DNA of 13,290 bases from an uncultured Eubacteriales bacterium (lineage in GTDB: Bacteria > Bacillota > Clostridia > Oscillospirales > Oscillospiraceae). The notes under the pieces are model-generated. The model was given only the letters and a program-made list of their open reading frames with translations. It had not been told where the DNA came from and did not search any database. Positions 5,886 to 12,865 of the stretch are shown here, piece by piece. The stretch spans positions 1 through 13,290 of the forward strand of contig CAJLCS010000046.1 in assembly GCA_905205195.1 (NCBI GenBank), in the 5' to 3' direction. The position numbers and the translations under genes are program-made. The first letter of the stretch is position 1; every line of letters starts with the position of its first letter.

Positions 5886-7751
5886 TTGTTTCTGGATGGC
5901 CAGCAGCAGCACGGCAATGTCCGCCGGGCTGACGCCGGAAATCCGGCTTGCCTGGCCGACGGAAACCGGCCGGATCTGGGCCAGCTTCTGCCGGGCCTCC
6001 AAGCGCAGGCCGTGAATGGCGCCGTAATCCAGATCCGGCGGCAGCAGCCGGGATTCCTCCCGGCGGAATTCCTCCACCTGCCGGCGCTGGCGCTCCAGAT
6101 ACCCGGCGTATTTGATCTGAATTTCCGCTTCCTCCGTCACCGCCCGGGGCAGCTCCGGCCGCTCCGGGTCAAAGGGCGCCAGATCCGCATATCCGATCTG
6201 GGGCCGCCGCAGCAGGTCCGCCAGCCGGGCGGAGGATTCCACCGGCGCCGTCTCCCGGGCAGCCAGCATGGCGTTCAGCGCGGGCGACGAGGCCACGCCG
6301 CTGCCCTCCAGCCGCCGGATCTCCCGGCGCACCGCCTCGTACTTGGCCCGGACCGCCGCCAGACGCTCCGGGGGCAGCAGCCCCACCTCCGCGCCGATGG
6401 CCGTCAGGCGCTCGTCGGCGTTATCCTGCCGGTGGAGCAGCCGGTATTCGCTGCGGCTGGTCATGATCCGGTAGGGCTCCTCGGTGCCCTTGGTGACCAG
6501 GTCGTCAATCAGCGTGCCGATGTAGCTGGTATCCCGGGTGAGAATCATGGGCTTGCGGTCCAGCAGCTTCAGCGCCGCGTTGATGCCCGCCACAAGCCCC
6601 TGGGCGGCGGCCTCCTCATAGCCGGAGGTGCCGTTGAACTGACCGGCCCCGTACAGGCCGGAAATTTTTTTCGTTTCCAGCGTGGGCTTCAGCTCCGTGG
6701 GGTCCACGCACTCATACTCGATGGCATAGGCCGGGCGCATCATTTCCGCGTGCTCCAGCCCCGCCACCGTGTGGACCATGGCCAGCTGGACATCCTCCGG
6801 CATACTGCTGGAAAAGCCCTGAATATACAGTTCCTCGGTGTTCAGCCCGCAGGGCTCCACAAACAGCTGGTGGCGCTTTTTGTCCGCGAAGCGGACCACC
6901 TTGGTTTCGATGCTGGGGCAGTACCGGGGGCCCACGCCGGAGATGGTGCCGTCGTAAATCGGCGACCGACTCAGATTCTCCCGGATGATCCGGTGGGTTT
7001 CCTCGTTGGTATAGGTCAGGTAGCACACCGCCGTGTTGGTCACCGGCGTTTCCGTCCGGAAGGAGAAAGGCTCCGGCCGGTCGTCCCCGGCCTGCAGCTC
7101 CATCCTGGAAAAATCCACGCTGCGCCGGTTCACCCGGGGCGGCGTGCCGGTTTTGAACCGGCGCAGGGACAGCCCCAGCCGCCGCAGGCAGTCCGCCAGC
7201 CCCACGGCGGCGTGCATCCCGTCGGGGCCGGAGGAATAAACCGAATCGCCGGTAATGACGGTGCTGTCCAGATAGGTGCCCGTGGCCACCACCACGGCTT
7301 TGGCGCCGTACTCCGCCCCCAGCCGGGTGCGGACGCCGGTGACGGCGCCGTGGTCCGTCAGGATTTCCGTAATCATGGCCTGCTTGAGCTGAAGATGCTC
7401 CTGCTGCTCCAGCCGGTGCTTCATATATTCCTGATACCGCCGCCGGTCGGCCTGGGCACGGAGAGAATGGACCGCCGGGCCTTTGCCCCGGTTGAGCATC
7501 CGGTACTGAATGCAGCAGGCGTCGGCCGCCACGCCCATTTCGCCCCCCAGCGCGTCCAACTCCCGCACCAGATGGCCCTTGCCGGTACCGCCGATGGCGG
7601 GGTTGCAGGGCATATTGCCCACGGCGTCCAGATTGATGGTGAACAGAATCGTGTTCAGCCCCAGCCGGGCGGCAGCCAGTCCCGCCTCGATACCGGCGTG
7701 GCCCGCGCCGATGACGGCCACGTCGCAATCCCCGGCGTGATAGGTGGTCAT
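5883..7751 (-). CDS. mnmG: tRNA uridine-5-carboxymethylaminomethyl modification enzyme MnmG (GidA)
   Basis: MnmG, with MnmE, makes the carboxymethylaminomethyl (or aminomethyl) group at C5 of wobble uridine 34 in certain tRNAs, using FAD and a folate C1 unit. The protein is 622 residues, the full family length. The FAD-binding GAGHAG is at 15-20, followed by NPAIGGTGKGHLVRELDALGG and the conserved YRMLNRGKGPAVHSLRAQADR. The middle contains FKTGTPPRV and a CPSIETK stretch, and the C-terminal part has the helical MnmG region ending in GVSPADIAVLL. The ATG overlaps the stop of trmB (ATGA) and has a GGAGG-type site inside the trmB end. The usual partner mnmE is not in the window. It is co-transcribed with another tRNA-modification gene. 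Confidence 0.97.
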   Translation of the reverse strand: MTTYHAGDCDVAVIGAGHAGIEAGLAAARLGLNTILFTINLDAVGNMPCNPAIGGTGKGHLVRELDALGGEMGVAADACCIQYRMLNRGKGPAVHSLRAQADRRRYQEYMKHRLEQQEHLQLKQAMITEILTDHGAVTGVRTRLGAEYGAKAVVVATGTYLDSTVITGDSVYSSGPDGMHAAVGLADCLRRLGLSLRRFKTGTPPRVNRRSVDFSRMELQAGDDRPEPFSFRTETPVTNTAVCYLTYTNEETHRIIRENLSRSPIYDGTISGVGPRYCPSIETKVVRFADKKRHQLFVEPCGLNTEELYIQGFSSSMPEDVQLAMVHTVAGLEHAEMMRPAYAIEYECVDPTELKPTLETKKISGLYGAGQFNGTSGYEEAAAQGLVAGINAALKLLDRKPMILTRDTSYIGTLIDDLVTKGTEEPYRIMTSRSEYRLLHRQDNADERLTAIGAEVGLLPPERLAAVRAKYEAVRREIRRLEGSGVASSPALNAMLAARETAPVESSARLADLLRRPQIGYADLAPFDPERPELPRAVTEEAEIQIKYAGYLERQRRQVEEFRREESRLLPPDLDYGAIHGLRLEARQKLAQIRPVSVGQASRISGVSPADIAVLLLAIQKQ

Positions 7752-8416
7752 GCTTCCGCCTCCGGCGCCGGTTCGGCGATGGGATGGCAGACGATTTCGC
7801 AGCGGTTGATGGGGGTGCCCAGGGCGTAGAACTTCTCCTCGTAGCCGGTCATGATCCCCACGGGGCCGTGTTCATGGAGATTCCGGGTCAGGTTCCGCAC
7901 CTCCAGCCCCAGCAGGGCAAATTCCTCCAGGGAGAACTCGAACAGCTTGGCGTTGTCGGTTTTGAAGTGAATTTCCCCGCCGTCGGCCAGCACCCGGGTG
8001 TACATCCGCAGGAAGGTCCGGTAGGTCAGCCGCCGCTTGGCGTTCTTGCTCCGGGGCCAGGGGTCCGGGAAATTGATGAACATCCGGTCAATTTCGCCGG
8101 GGGCAAAGCAGCCCTCCATCCACGCCACGTCCAGATCCACGAAAAAGACGTTGTGCAGGTCCATCTCCCGGGCCTTTTCCATGGCCATGACCATGGCCTC
8201 CCGGCAGCGCTCCACCGCAACCACCAGCACGTTGGGGTTTTCCTTGGCGGTTTCCACGGTAAATTTACCCTTTCCGCAGCCGATCTCCACCCACAGGGCG
8301 GTGCAGCCGGGGCACAGGTCCCGCCAGCGGCCCTGCATGGCCTTGGGGTCGGCCACCTGCCAGGCGGCGCAGGCCGCCATCCGCGGCTCCAGATTGGGCT
8401 TTTTTCTCATTCTCAT
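7748..8416 (-). CDS. trmB: tRNA (guanine-N7-)-methyltransferase TrmB
   Basis: TrmB methylates N7 of guanosine 46 in the tRNA variable loop using S-adenosylmethionine. The 222-residue protein shows the SAM-binding VEIGCGKGKF (43-52), a conserved VAVER near 67, the family signature INFPDPWPRSKNAKRRLT (114-130) and FKTDN near 158. The ATG at 8416 has GGAGG nine nucleotides upstream; a second ATG two codons later would be too far from it. It is the first gene of a two-gene operon with mnmG, with a consensus promoter just upstream. The extreme C-terminus is a short Glu/Ala/Pro-rich tail, unremarkable. No oddities were seen. Confidence 0.95.
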   Translation of the reverse strand: MRMRKKPNLEPRMAACAAWQVADPKAMQGRWRDLCPGCTALWVEIGCGKGKFTVETAKENPNVLVVAVERCREAMVMAMEKAREMDLHNVFFVDLDVAWMEGCFAPGEIDRMFINFPDPWPRSKNAKRRLTYRTFLRMYTRVLADGGEIHFKTDNAKLFEFSLEEFALLGLEVRNLTRNLHEHGPVGIMTGYEEKFYALGTPINRCEIVCHPIAEPAPEAEA

Positions 8417-8460
8417 CGCTCGATTCCTCCATGAAAAGCAGCAAAATACAAATCCGGTTT

Positions 8461-8489
8461 ATTATAGCAGATTCTCCCGGTTCCGTCAA
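8461..8489 (-). promoter_or_regulatory. Sigma-A promoter of the trmB-mnmG operon
   Basis: On the minus strand, -35 TTGACG (8484-8489) and a perfect -10 TATAAT (8461-8466) lie 17 nt apart in the 81-bp gap between the acetyltransferase stop and trmB. The predicted leader is about 40 nt. No separate terminator hairpin for the upstream gene is visible in the gap, so some read-through from it is likely. Confidence 0.88.
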
Positions 8490-8497
8490 AAAATTTC

Positions 8498-9370
8498 TCA
8501 GGCGATGGAGAAAACCGGGAACCGCAGCCCCGCCGCCAGATCGTCCTTCAGCCGCTCGCCCATGAAAAACAGCGTATGATCCGGCTCCCGCAGGATCTCC
8601 CGGTCGAAGCCGTCGGAGCTGCCGGGGGTATAGCCAAGGCAGACCCGCTTCACGCCCGGGAAGGCCGCCGCCAACCGGGACAGGTCCACCGGGGTATTCC
8701 CCAGCACCTGCGCTATCTCCAGCCGGTCGCCGGACGGCACCGCCGCCGCGTAGGCGTCCGGCTCGGGCAGGTAATAAAGGCAGTCGCCGTAGGCCTCCGC
8801 CAGCCAGAACCGGTACAGTCCCAGATTCCGGTCCATCAGGAAGCCGTCATTGGGGCTGCCGCGCTCTGCCGCAGCAAGCAGCTTTTCTTCCAGCCGGGCC
8901 GCCGCTGCCGGGTCGGACAGGTTCACCTTTTCCGCCGCGTAGGCGGCATCGTTCGTGCAGGCGGCGGAAAAGCAGCACTCCGTTCCCCGCGCAAAGCCGA
9001 ATTTGGGGTAATAGTCCAGCACGGAATCGTTGGCGAACAGGTAAATCCCGTCAGCCTTACCTGTCCAATCCGCCAGCACCCGCTCCAGCAGCTGCCGCCC
9101 CAGCCCACGGCCCCGGAAGGCCGGGTCGGTCATGACGGTGCCCAGCTGCAAATAGTTCCGCTCTTTCCCGTTTCGCAGGAAGTGCATCCGGTTCACCGCC
9201 ACGCAGGCCAGCACCCGGCCGTCCTCGGCCAGCACATGGGGCAGGTAGTCGTCGGTCCAGTGGCCCCGGGCATACCAGCGGGAAAAATCGATGGAAAAGG
9301 TCGCCCTGGCAAGGCGGAAGAAGCTTTCCCGGAGCGCCGGGATTTCGCGGATATGGGTCAGATATTCCAT
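8498..9370 (-). CDS. GNAT-family N-acetyltransferase with C-terminal extension
   Basis: The N-terminal half (about 1-150) is a GNAT fold: the acetyl-CoA-binding motif A is visible as GTVMTDPAFRGRGLGRQLLE (residues 77-96), followed by YLFAND and YYPKFGFARG, typical of motif B. The C-terminal half (about 150-290) is not an obvious GNAT repeat. It begins with NLSDPAAAARLEEK and ends with a strand-rich segment; in many two-part GNATs this region helps bind the substrate. The substrate is unknown. I start at the ATG at 9370 (290 residues) because GGAGG lies seven nucleotides before it. An upstream in-frame ATG (9469) would add 33 residues without GNAT similarity and would run into the palindromic repeats. 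It is read alone and has its own candidate promoter. Confidence 0.86.
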   Translation of the reverse strand: MEYLTHIREIPALRESFFRLARATFSIDFSRWYARGHWTDDYLPHVLAEDGRVLACVAVNRMHFLRNGKERNYLQLGTVMTDPAFRGRGLGRQLLERVLADWTGKADGIYLFANDSVLDYYPKFGFARGTECCFSAACTNDAAYAAEKVNLSDPAAAARLEEKLLAAAERGSPNDGFLMDRNLGLYRFWLAEAYGDCLYYLPEPDAYAAAVPSGDRLEIAQVLGNTPVDLSRLAAAFPGVKRVCLGYTPGSSDGFDREILREPDHTLFFMGERLKDDLAAGLRFPVFSIA

Positions 9371-9392
9371 TTCGGTTCCTCCTTTTTCTCCT

Positions 9393-9420
9393 ATTTTATC
9401 AGGTTTTACGGGAATTGCAA
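9393..9420 (-). promoter_or_regulatory. Candidate promoter of the GNAT gene
   Basis: On the minus strand, -35 TTGCAA (9415-9420) and -10 TAAAAT (9393-9398) have a 16-nt spacer. The start site would fall near 9386, leaving a very short leader that just includes the AAAGGAGG site. This is a reasonable but not perfect match. Confidence 0.5.
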
Positions 9421-9441
9421 GAAGTTTTCTTTGATGTTTTG

Positions 9442-9596
9442 ACGGCACCATGTTTCGGTGCCGTGGCAAGGGAGCCGCGTTTTCCCTCTCCGTGCGCGTT
9501 GCGCGCGGCCACCTCTCCCAAAGGGAGAGGCAAGGGAGCGCGTTTCAGGGGGCTGGTACGCACGTCATGCCTGCCGCGCTGCGCGGGGTCGGCATG
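9442..9596. repeat. Cluster of intergenic palindromes and short direct repeats
   Basis: The gap between the divergent GNAT and M14 genes (9371-9667) holds several hairpins. The first is 8 bp, ACGGCACC/GGTGCCGT (9442-9449 with 9457-9464). The second is GCGCG/CGCGC (9494-9498 with 9502-9506). The third is CCTCTCCC/GGGAGAGG with a three-base loop (9512-9519 with 9523-9530). The fourth is nested, CATGCC/GGCATG (9566-9571 with 9591-9596) enclosing CCGCG/CGCGG (9574-9578 with 9582-9586). The 11-mer GGCAAGGGAGC occurs twice, at 9465-9475 and 9529-9539. No reading frame here has a ribosome-binding site or protein-like sequence. It resembles dispersed REP/MITE-like elements of this bacterial group. 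Confidence 0.7.
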
Positions 9597-9667
9597 GGAG
9601 CGATCAGGGAAAGACCGGTTTTTCACATTCCGGCAGTGCGGGGCATAGATTATCCGGAGGCGATGCT

Positions 9668-10615
9668 ATGTCGATTGTCAACACGGAACTCCCCATGACC
9701 GCCGCCCGCTGCGAAGCGGCCATTCTGGCGCTGGTCCGGCGCTATCCCTTCCTGCGGACGGAGCAGCTGGGCGTCACCGCTTACGGCCGCCCCATCCTGA
9801 CGCTGGTTCTGGGCCACGGGCCGCGGCGCGTGCTTTACACGGCGGCCCATCACGCCAACGAATGGATCACGACCCCCGTTCTGCTGCGCTTTGCGGAGGA
9901 ATTTGCCGAAGCGCTGGAATCCGGCGGGGCGCTTTTCGGTGTGGACGCCGCCGAGCTGGACCGGACCGCCACGGTTTACATGGTGCCCATGGTCAACCCG
10001 GACGGGGTGGATCTGGTGACGGGGACGCTGGAGCCGGGCGGGATTCAGGCGGAAACGGCCCGGCTGCTGGCGGACAATTACCCGGCCATTCCCTTCCCCG
10101 ACGGCTGGAAAGCCAACCTGCTGGGGGTGGACCTGAACCTGAACTATCCCGCCGGGTGGCTCCGGGCCAGAGAAATCAAGTTTTCCCAGGGCTACACCCG
10201 GCCCGGACCCCGGGACTATGTGGGCCGGGCGCCGCTGAATCAGGCGGAGACCCGGCTGCTGGCGGGGTACACCCAGGCGCTGGATCCGGCGCTGGTTCTG
10301 GCCTACCACAGTCAGGGCCGGGAAATTTACTGGCAGTTTGACGATCTGTTCATTCCCGGCGCCCGGGCGCTGGGGGAGGAGCTGGCCCGGGTCAGCGGCT
10401 ACCGGCTGGCGGAGGTGGCGTATGCGTCGTCCTTCGCCGGGTACAAGGACTGGTTTTTGAAGGAATTCCGCCGCCCGGGCTACACCATTGAAGTCGGCGA
10501 AGGGGAAAATCCCCTGCCGCTGTCCCAGTTCCCGGAGATTTACCGGGACAACATCGGTATTCTCGTCACCGCCGCCCTTGGCCGCGGGACATCCGGGCCG
10601 GAACCCCCTCAATGA
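9668..10615 (+). CDS. M14-family zinc metallocarboxypeptidase, probable peptidoglycan peptidase
   Basis: A 315-residue M14 peptidase. The zinc ligands are visible as His62 and Glu65 in HHANEW and His214 in AYHSQGRE; the general base is Glu275 in GYTIEVGEGENP. Digestive-type M14 enzymes have DLNRN, whose Arg sits near the substrate carboxylate; here the segment is DLNLNYPAGW (155-164). That resembles the M14C gamma-D-glutamyl-diaminopimelate peptidases, so stem-peptide cleavage is the best guess. No signal peptide, LysM domain or membrane segment is seen, which points to cytoplasmic peptide recycling or mother-cell/forespore use. The ATG at 9668 has GGAGG seven nucleotides upstream; the frame is open further upstream through the repeat region but that part is not protein-like. 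It overlaps the end of the convergent AraC gene by 7 bp. Confidence 0.87.
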   Translation: MSIVNTELPMTAARCEAAILALVRRYPFLRTEQLGVTAYGRPILTLVLGHGPRRVLYTAAHHANEWITTPVLLRFAEEFAEALESGGALFGVDAAELDRTATVYMVPMVNPDGVDLVTGTLEPGGIQAETARLLADNYPAIPFPDGWKANLLGVDLNLNYPAGWLRAREIKFSQGYTRPGPRDYVGRAPLNQAETRLLAGYTQALDPALVLAYHSQGREIYWQFDDLFIPGARALGEELARVSGYRLAEVAYASSFAGYKDWFLKEFRRPGYTIEVGEGENPLPLSQFPEIYRDNIGILVTAALGRGTSGPEPPQ

Positions 10616-11448
10616 TCGCCGTCCGGGCGGCGAAACGCCCGGCGGTAGTCCTCCGGCGTCCGGTGAAACGTCTTCCGGAAGGCGCTGTAGAACCCCGGCA
10701 CGGAGGCATAGCCCACGGCGCAGGCAATGTCTCCCACGCTCTGCATGGTCTGCTCCAGAAGGCGCGCCGCATTCTCCATCCGCAGCGCGATCACATACTG
10801 CCGGAAGGAGCGCCCCGTCTGCGCCTGAATCAGGCGGTTGACCTGACTTTCGCTGAGGAACACCCCTTCGGCCACGCTTCGCAGCGACAGATGCGGGTCC
10901 GTCAGGTGGCCGCATAGATAGCTGTCCAAACGAAACCGCAGATCCTCCGCCGGTCCGACCTCCGTTTTCTGCTCCGCCGATTCCAGGCACGCCCGGAGAT
11001 AATAAATCAGCTCACAGCTTCTGGCCCGGAACAGCTGCTCCCGGTCGGGATAACGGCCGAGGGCGTAGCGCCGCAGGCCAAGCAGAATTTCCGTCAGCAC
11101 CTCGTCCGGCGGAAGCACCGTCCAGCGCCGGGCCGAAAACGTCGTCTCCAACACGGCAGCCAACGGACCGTTCGGATTGCCGCCCCGGAAGCGGAAGGCC
11201 AGCGCCATATACGCCGCGCTGACGCCCGTGAGGGTATGCGGCACGTTGGGCGCGACCAGCGCCGCGCAGTCCGGCGGAATCCGCACCGTCCCCTCCGGCG
11301 TAAACAGGCACATGGCCTCGCGGGGAGCGTAAAACAGCTCGTAATAGAAGTGGCTGTGCACCGTATTGCCCTGCCGGGGCGCTTCCTCGCCGAAAAAGTC
11401 GGCCGAAAGGATCAGCGTGTCCCCTTCCACCGGCACCGAAACCGTCAT
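10609..11448 (-). CDS. AraC-family transcriptional regulator
   Basis: A 279-residue regulator with an N-terminal cupin-like ligand domain (about 1-130; HSHFYYELFYAP has His31 and His33) and a C-terminal double helix-turn-helix domain (about 170-275). In the latter, SLRSVAEGVFLSESQVNRLIQ is the first HTH and VGDIACAVGYASVPGFYSAFRKTFHRTPEDYR is the second HTH with the family's closing motif. Such cupin AraC proteins usually sense a sugar or similar small molecule and activate a nearby catabolic gene. It is divergent from the sialidase-fold gene and shares a control region with an inverted repeat, which strongly suggests that gene as its target. The ATG has a GGAGG site and a consensus promoter. 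The ligand is unknown. Confidence 0.92.
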   Translation of the reverse strand: MTVSVPVEGDTLILSADFFGEEAPRQGNTVHSHFYYELFYAPREAMCLFTPEGTVRIPPDCAALVAPNVPHTLTGVSAAYMALAFRFRGGNPNGPLAAVLETTFSARRWTVLPPDEVLTEILLGLRRYALGRYPDREQLFRARSCELIYYLRACLESAEQKTEVGPAEDLRFRLDSYLCGHLTDPHLSLRSVAEGVFLSESQVNRLIQAQTGRSFRQYVIALRMENAARLLEQTMQSVGDIACAVGYASVPGFYSAFRKTFHRTPEDYRRAFRRPDGDH

Positions 11449-11486
11449 ATCCGCCCCCTCCTTCCCTCCCGGAACGCTTTTCCCTT

Positions 11487-11515
11487 ATTGTAAAGAACCC
11501 GGCGGCAAATGTCAA
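11487..11515 (-). promoter_or_regulatory. Sigma-A promoter of the AraC-family gene
   Basis: On the minus strand, a perfect -35 TTGACA (11510-11515) and -10 TACAAT (11487-11492) are 17 nt apart. The start site would be near 11480, about 32 nt before the ATG at 11448. The -35 lies seven bases from the left element of the inverted-repeat region, so the regulator could control its own transcription. Confidence 0.87.
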
Positions 11516-11521
11516 AACCCA

Positions 11522-11563
11522 ATTGTGCAAACCGCGCACGGGGCGGAGGATTGTGCGCGGTTT
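11522..11563. promoter_or_regulatory. Probable operator between the AraC gene and the sialidase-fold gene
   Basis: An 11-bp perfect inverted repeat, AAACCGCGCAC (11529-11539) with GTGCGCGGTTT (11553-11563), encloses a 13-nt loop. The 7-mer ATTGTGC also occurs twice in direct orientation, at 11522-11528 and 11550-11556, 28 bp apart. AraC proteins typically bind direct repeats. The elements lie between the two promoters, just upstream of the weak -35 of the sialidase gene, the usual place for an activator. A short T-run after the right arm (11561-11564) also makes a terminator-like reading possible. Confidence 0.6.
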
Positions 11564-11569
11564 TCTTCC

Positions 11570-11598
11570 TGTACCTTTTGGCCCAAACGTGCTATGAT
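11570..11598 (+). promoter_or_regulatory. Extended -10 promoter of the sialidase-fold gene
   Basis: The -10 TATGAT (11593-11598) is preceded by TGC, an extended -10 element, but the position 17 nt upstream (11570-11575, TGTACC) is a poor -35. A weak -35 with a palindrome just upstream fits an activator-dependent promoter. The start site would be near 11605. Confidence 0.6.
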
Positions 11599-11624
11599 AG
11601 AGAAAAAATGGAAGGATGATTGTC

Positions 11625-12734
11625 ATGACCACACTGCAAAGCGAACTGACCCTGGATCTCATCCCGTCCGCCCGGCACGGCCGCAGCAGCGAAGGCGCCT
11701 TTCTGCGGGGGCCGGACGGCGCGATTCTTTTCGCCTACAGCCGCTATCATTCCGGCTGTTCCGGCGACGACGACGCCTGCGATATCGCCATGCGTGTCTC
11801 CCGGGACGAAGGGGCCACCTGGGGGGATGCGTGCATCATCGCCCGGGCGGCGGATTTCGGCGTTTCCAATGTGATGAGTGTCTCCCAGCTGCGTCAGCGG
11901 GACGGGCGCTTCGGCTTCTATTTTCTGATCAAGGAAAACGACGGCACCTCCACCGTGGGCCGGACGCTGTCGGAGGACGGCGTTCACTTCACCCCCATGC
12001 GTTGCGACTGCCGCATTCCGAAGGCCTACTACGTCATCAACAACGACCGGCTGGAGCGTCTGGCCGACGGAACCCTGGCCGCCCCCGCCTCCACCGTGCC
12101 GGTCTGGATGGATGACGCCGGGCAAAAGCACTACGACTTCAATTTCACCACCGTTGTGCTGGTTTCCCGGGACGACGGTGCCAGCTTCACCCTGGCGCCG
12201 CCCCGGCTGACCCTCAACGACCGCGCCTCCGGCCGCTGTGCCACCGGCATGATGGAGCCGGGCCTTCTGCAAAAGCGGAACGGCACCCTGTGGCTGTGGG
12301 CCAGAACCGTCCTGGGCTATCAGTATGAAAGCTTCAGCCCGGACGGGATGCAGACCTTTACGCCGCCGGCGCCCTCCCCCTTCACCTCCCCGGATTCTCC
12401 CATGGAGGTGCTCCGCGGCCGGGACGGAACGCTGTACCTTGCCTACAACCCGATTCCCCGCTACAACGGCCGGGACTGCACCGCCAGCTGGGGGCGGACG
12501 CCGCTGGCGCTGCGGATCAGCCGCGACGACGGATGCAGCTGGAGTGACCTGTTTCTTCTGGAGGACGATCCCCAGCGGGGCTACTGCTACCCCGCCCTGT
12601 TTGAAACCGACGATCACGCGCTGCTGGCCGCCTTCTGCCGCGGCGGCCCCCGGGACGGCGACTGCCTGTGTCGGCTGGGCATCCGGAAAATTCCCCTGGA
12701 CCAGCTGGAGAACGCGCCGTCTCCCGCCCTCTGA
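11625..12734 (+). CDS. Sialidase-superfamily (BNR/Asp-box) protein, probable glycoside hydrolase
   Basis: A 369-residue six-bladed-propeller-type protein. Three Asp-box motifs (SxDxGxxW/F) are visible at 59-66, 181-188 and 299-306, with a degenerate copy near 116. The N-terminal RHGRSSEGAFLRGPDG is typical of clostridial sialidase-fold proteins. No signal peptide or transmembrane segment is seen, so it should act in the cytoplasm, unlike secreted sialidases; it would need a transported small substrate. True sialidase activity is not shown: I cannot place a full arginine triad and Tyr/Glu pair without alignment. I start at the ATG at 11625 because GGAAGGA lies about eight nucleotides before it; an ATG three codons earlier (11616) lacks a ribosome-binding site. 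The divergent AraC gene is its likely regulator. Confidence 0.8.
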   Translation: MTTLQSELTLDLIPSARHGRSSEGAFLRGPDGAILFAYSRYHSGCSGDDDACDIAMRVSRDEGATWGDACIIARAADFGVSNVMSVSQLRQRDGRFGFYFLIKENDGTSTVGRTLSEDGVHFTPMRCDCRIPKAYYVINNDRLERLADGTLAAPASTVPVWMDDAGQKHYDFNFTTVVLVSRDDGASFTLAPPRLTLNDRASGRCATGMMEPGLLQKRNGTLWLWARTVLGYQYESFSPDGMQTFTPPAPSPFTSPDSPMEVLRGRDGTLYLAYNPIPRYNGRDCTASWGRTPLALRISRDDGCSWSDLFLLEDDPQRGYCYPALFETDDHALLAAFCRGGPRDGDCLCRLGIRKIPLDQLENAPSPAL

Positions 12735-12748
12735 CACTCCAAAAACTG

Positions 12749-12788
12749 CGATTGCGCTGCTTTAAACGTGCGGCGCAATCGTTTTTTT
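12749..12788 (+). terminator. Intrinsic terminator after the sialidase-fold gene
   Basis: A 9-bp perfect stem, CGATTGCGC/GCGCAATCG (12749-12757 with 12773-12781), is followed at once by seven T's (12782-12788). It lies 15 bases after the stop codon. Confidence 0.92.
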
Positions 12789-12829
12789 GATTTTTCCGGC
12801 GAATCAGCAGAATTTTTCGCATTTCACTC

Positions 12830-12858
12830 TTGACAGGCTGCCGGTGCGGGTGTATACT
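12830..12858 (+). promoter_or_regulatory. Sigma-A promoter of the metal-transport gene
   Basis: A perfect -35 TTGACA (12830-12835) and -10 TATACT (12853-12858) are separated by 17 nt. The start site would be near 12865, at the edge of the palindromic operator that follows. Confidence 0.88.
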
Positions 12859-12865
12859 ATGGTTA

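Noticed and set aside
5631..7829. A very long plus-strand open frame (732 codons) opposite mnmG.
   Set aside because: It is antisense to a full-length, highly conserved MnmG and its translation is His/Gly/Pro-rich low-complexity sequence typical of GC-rich shadows.
9371..9469. A 33-residue upstream extension of the GNAT gene.
   Set aside because: It would cross the candidate promoter and the strong GGAGG site in front of the ATG at 9370, and the added residues do not resemble a GNAT.
9512..9530. A CRISPR-like or transposon end reading of the short palindrome.
   Set aside because: There are no regularly spaced repeats with unique spacers, and no transposase gene is present; it fits a dispersed palindromic repeat better.
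9625..9652. A match to a sigma-K promoter (AC, 17 nt, CATAnnnTA) just upstream of the M14 gene.
   Set aside because: The motif has little information content, and the start site would fall inside the GGAGG ribosome-binding site (9656-9660), removing part of it.
9458..9667. A 70-residue N-terminal extension of the M14 peptidase reading back into the palindromic repeats.
   Set aside because: No ribosome-binding site, the translation is Arg/Gly/Ala noise, and a clear GGAGG-ATG sits at 9656-9670.
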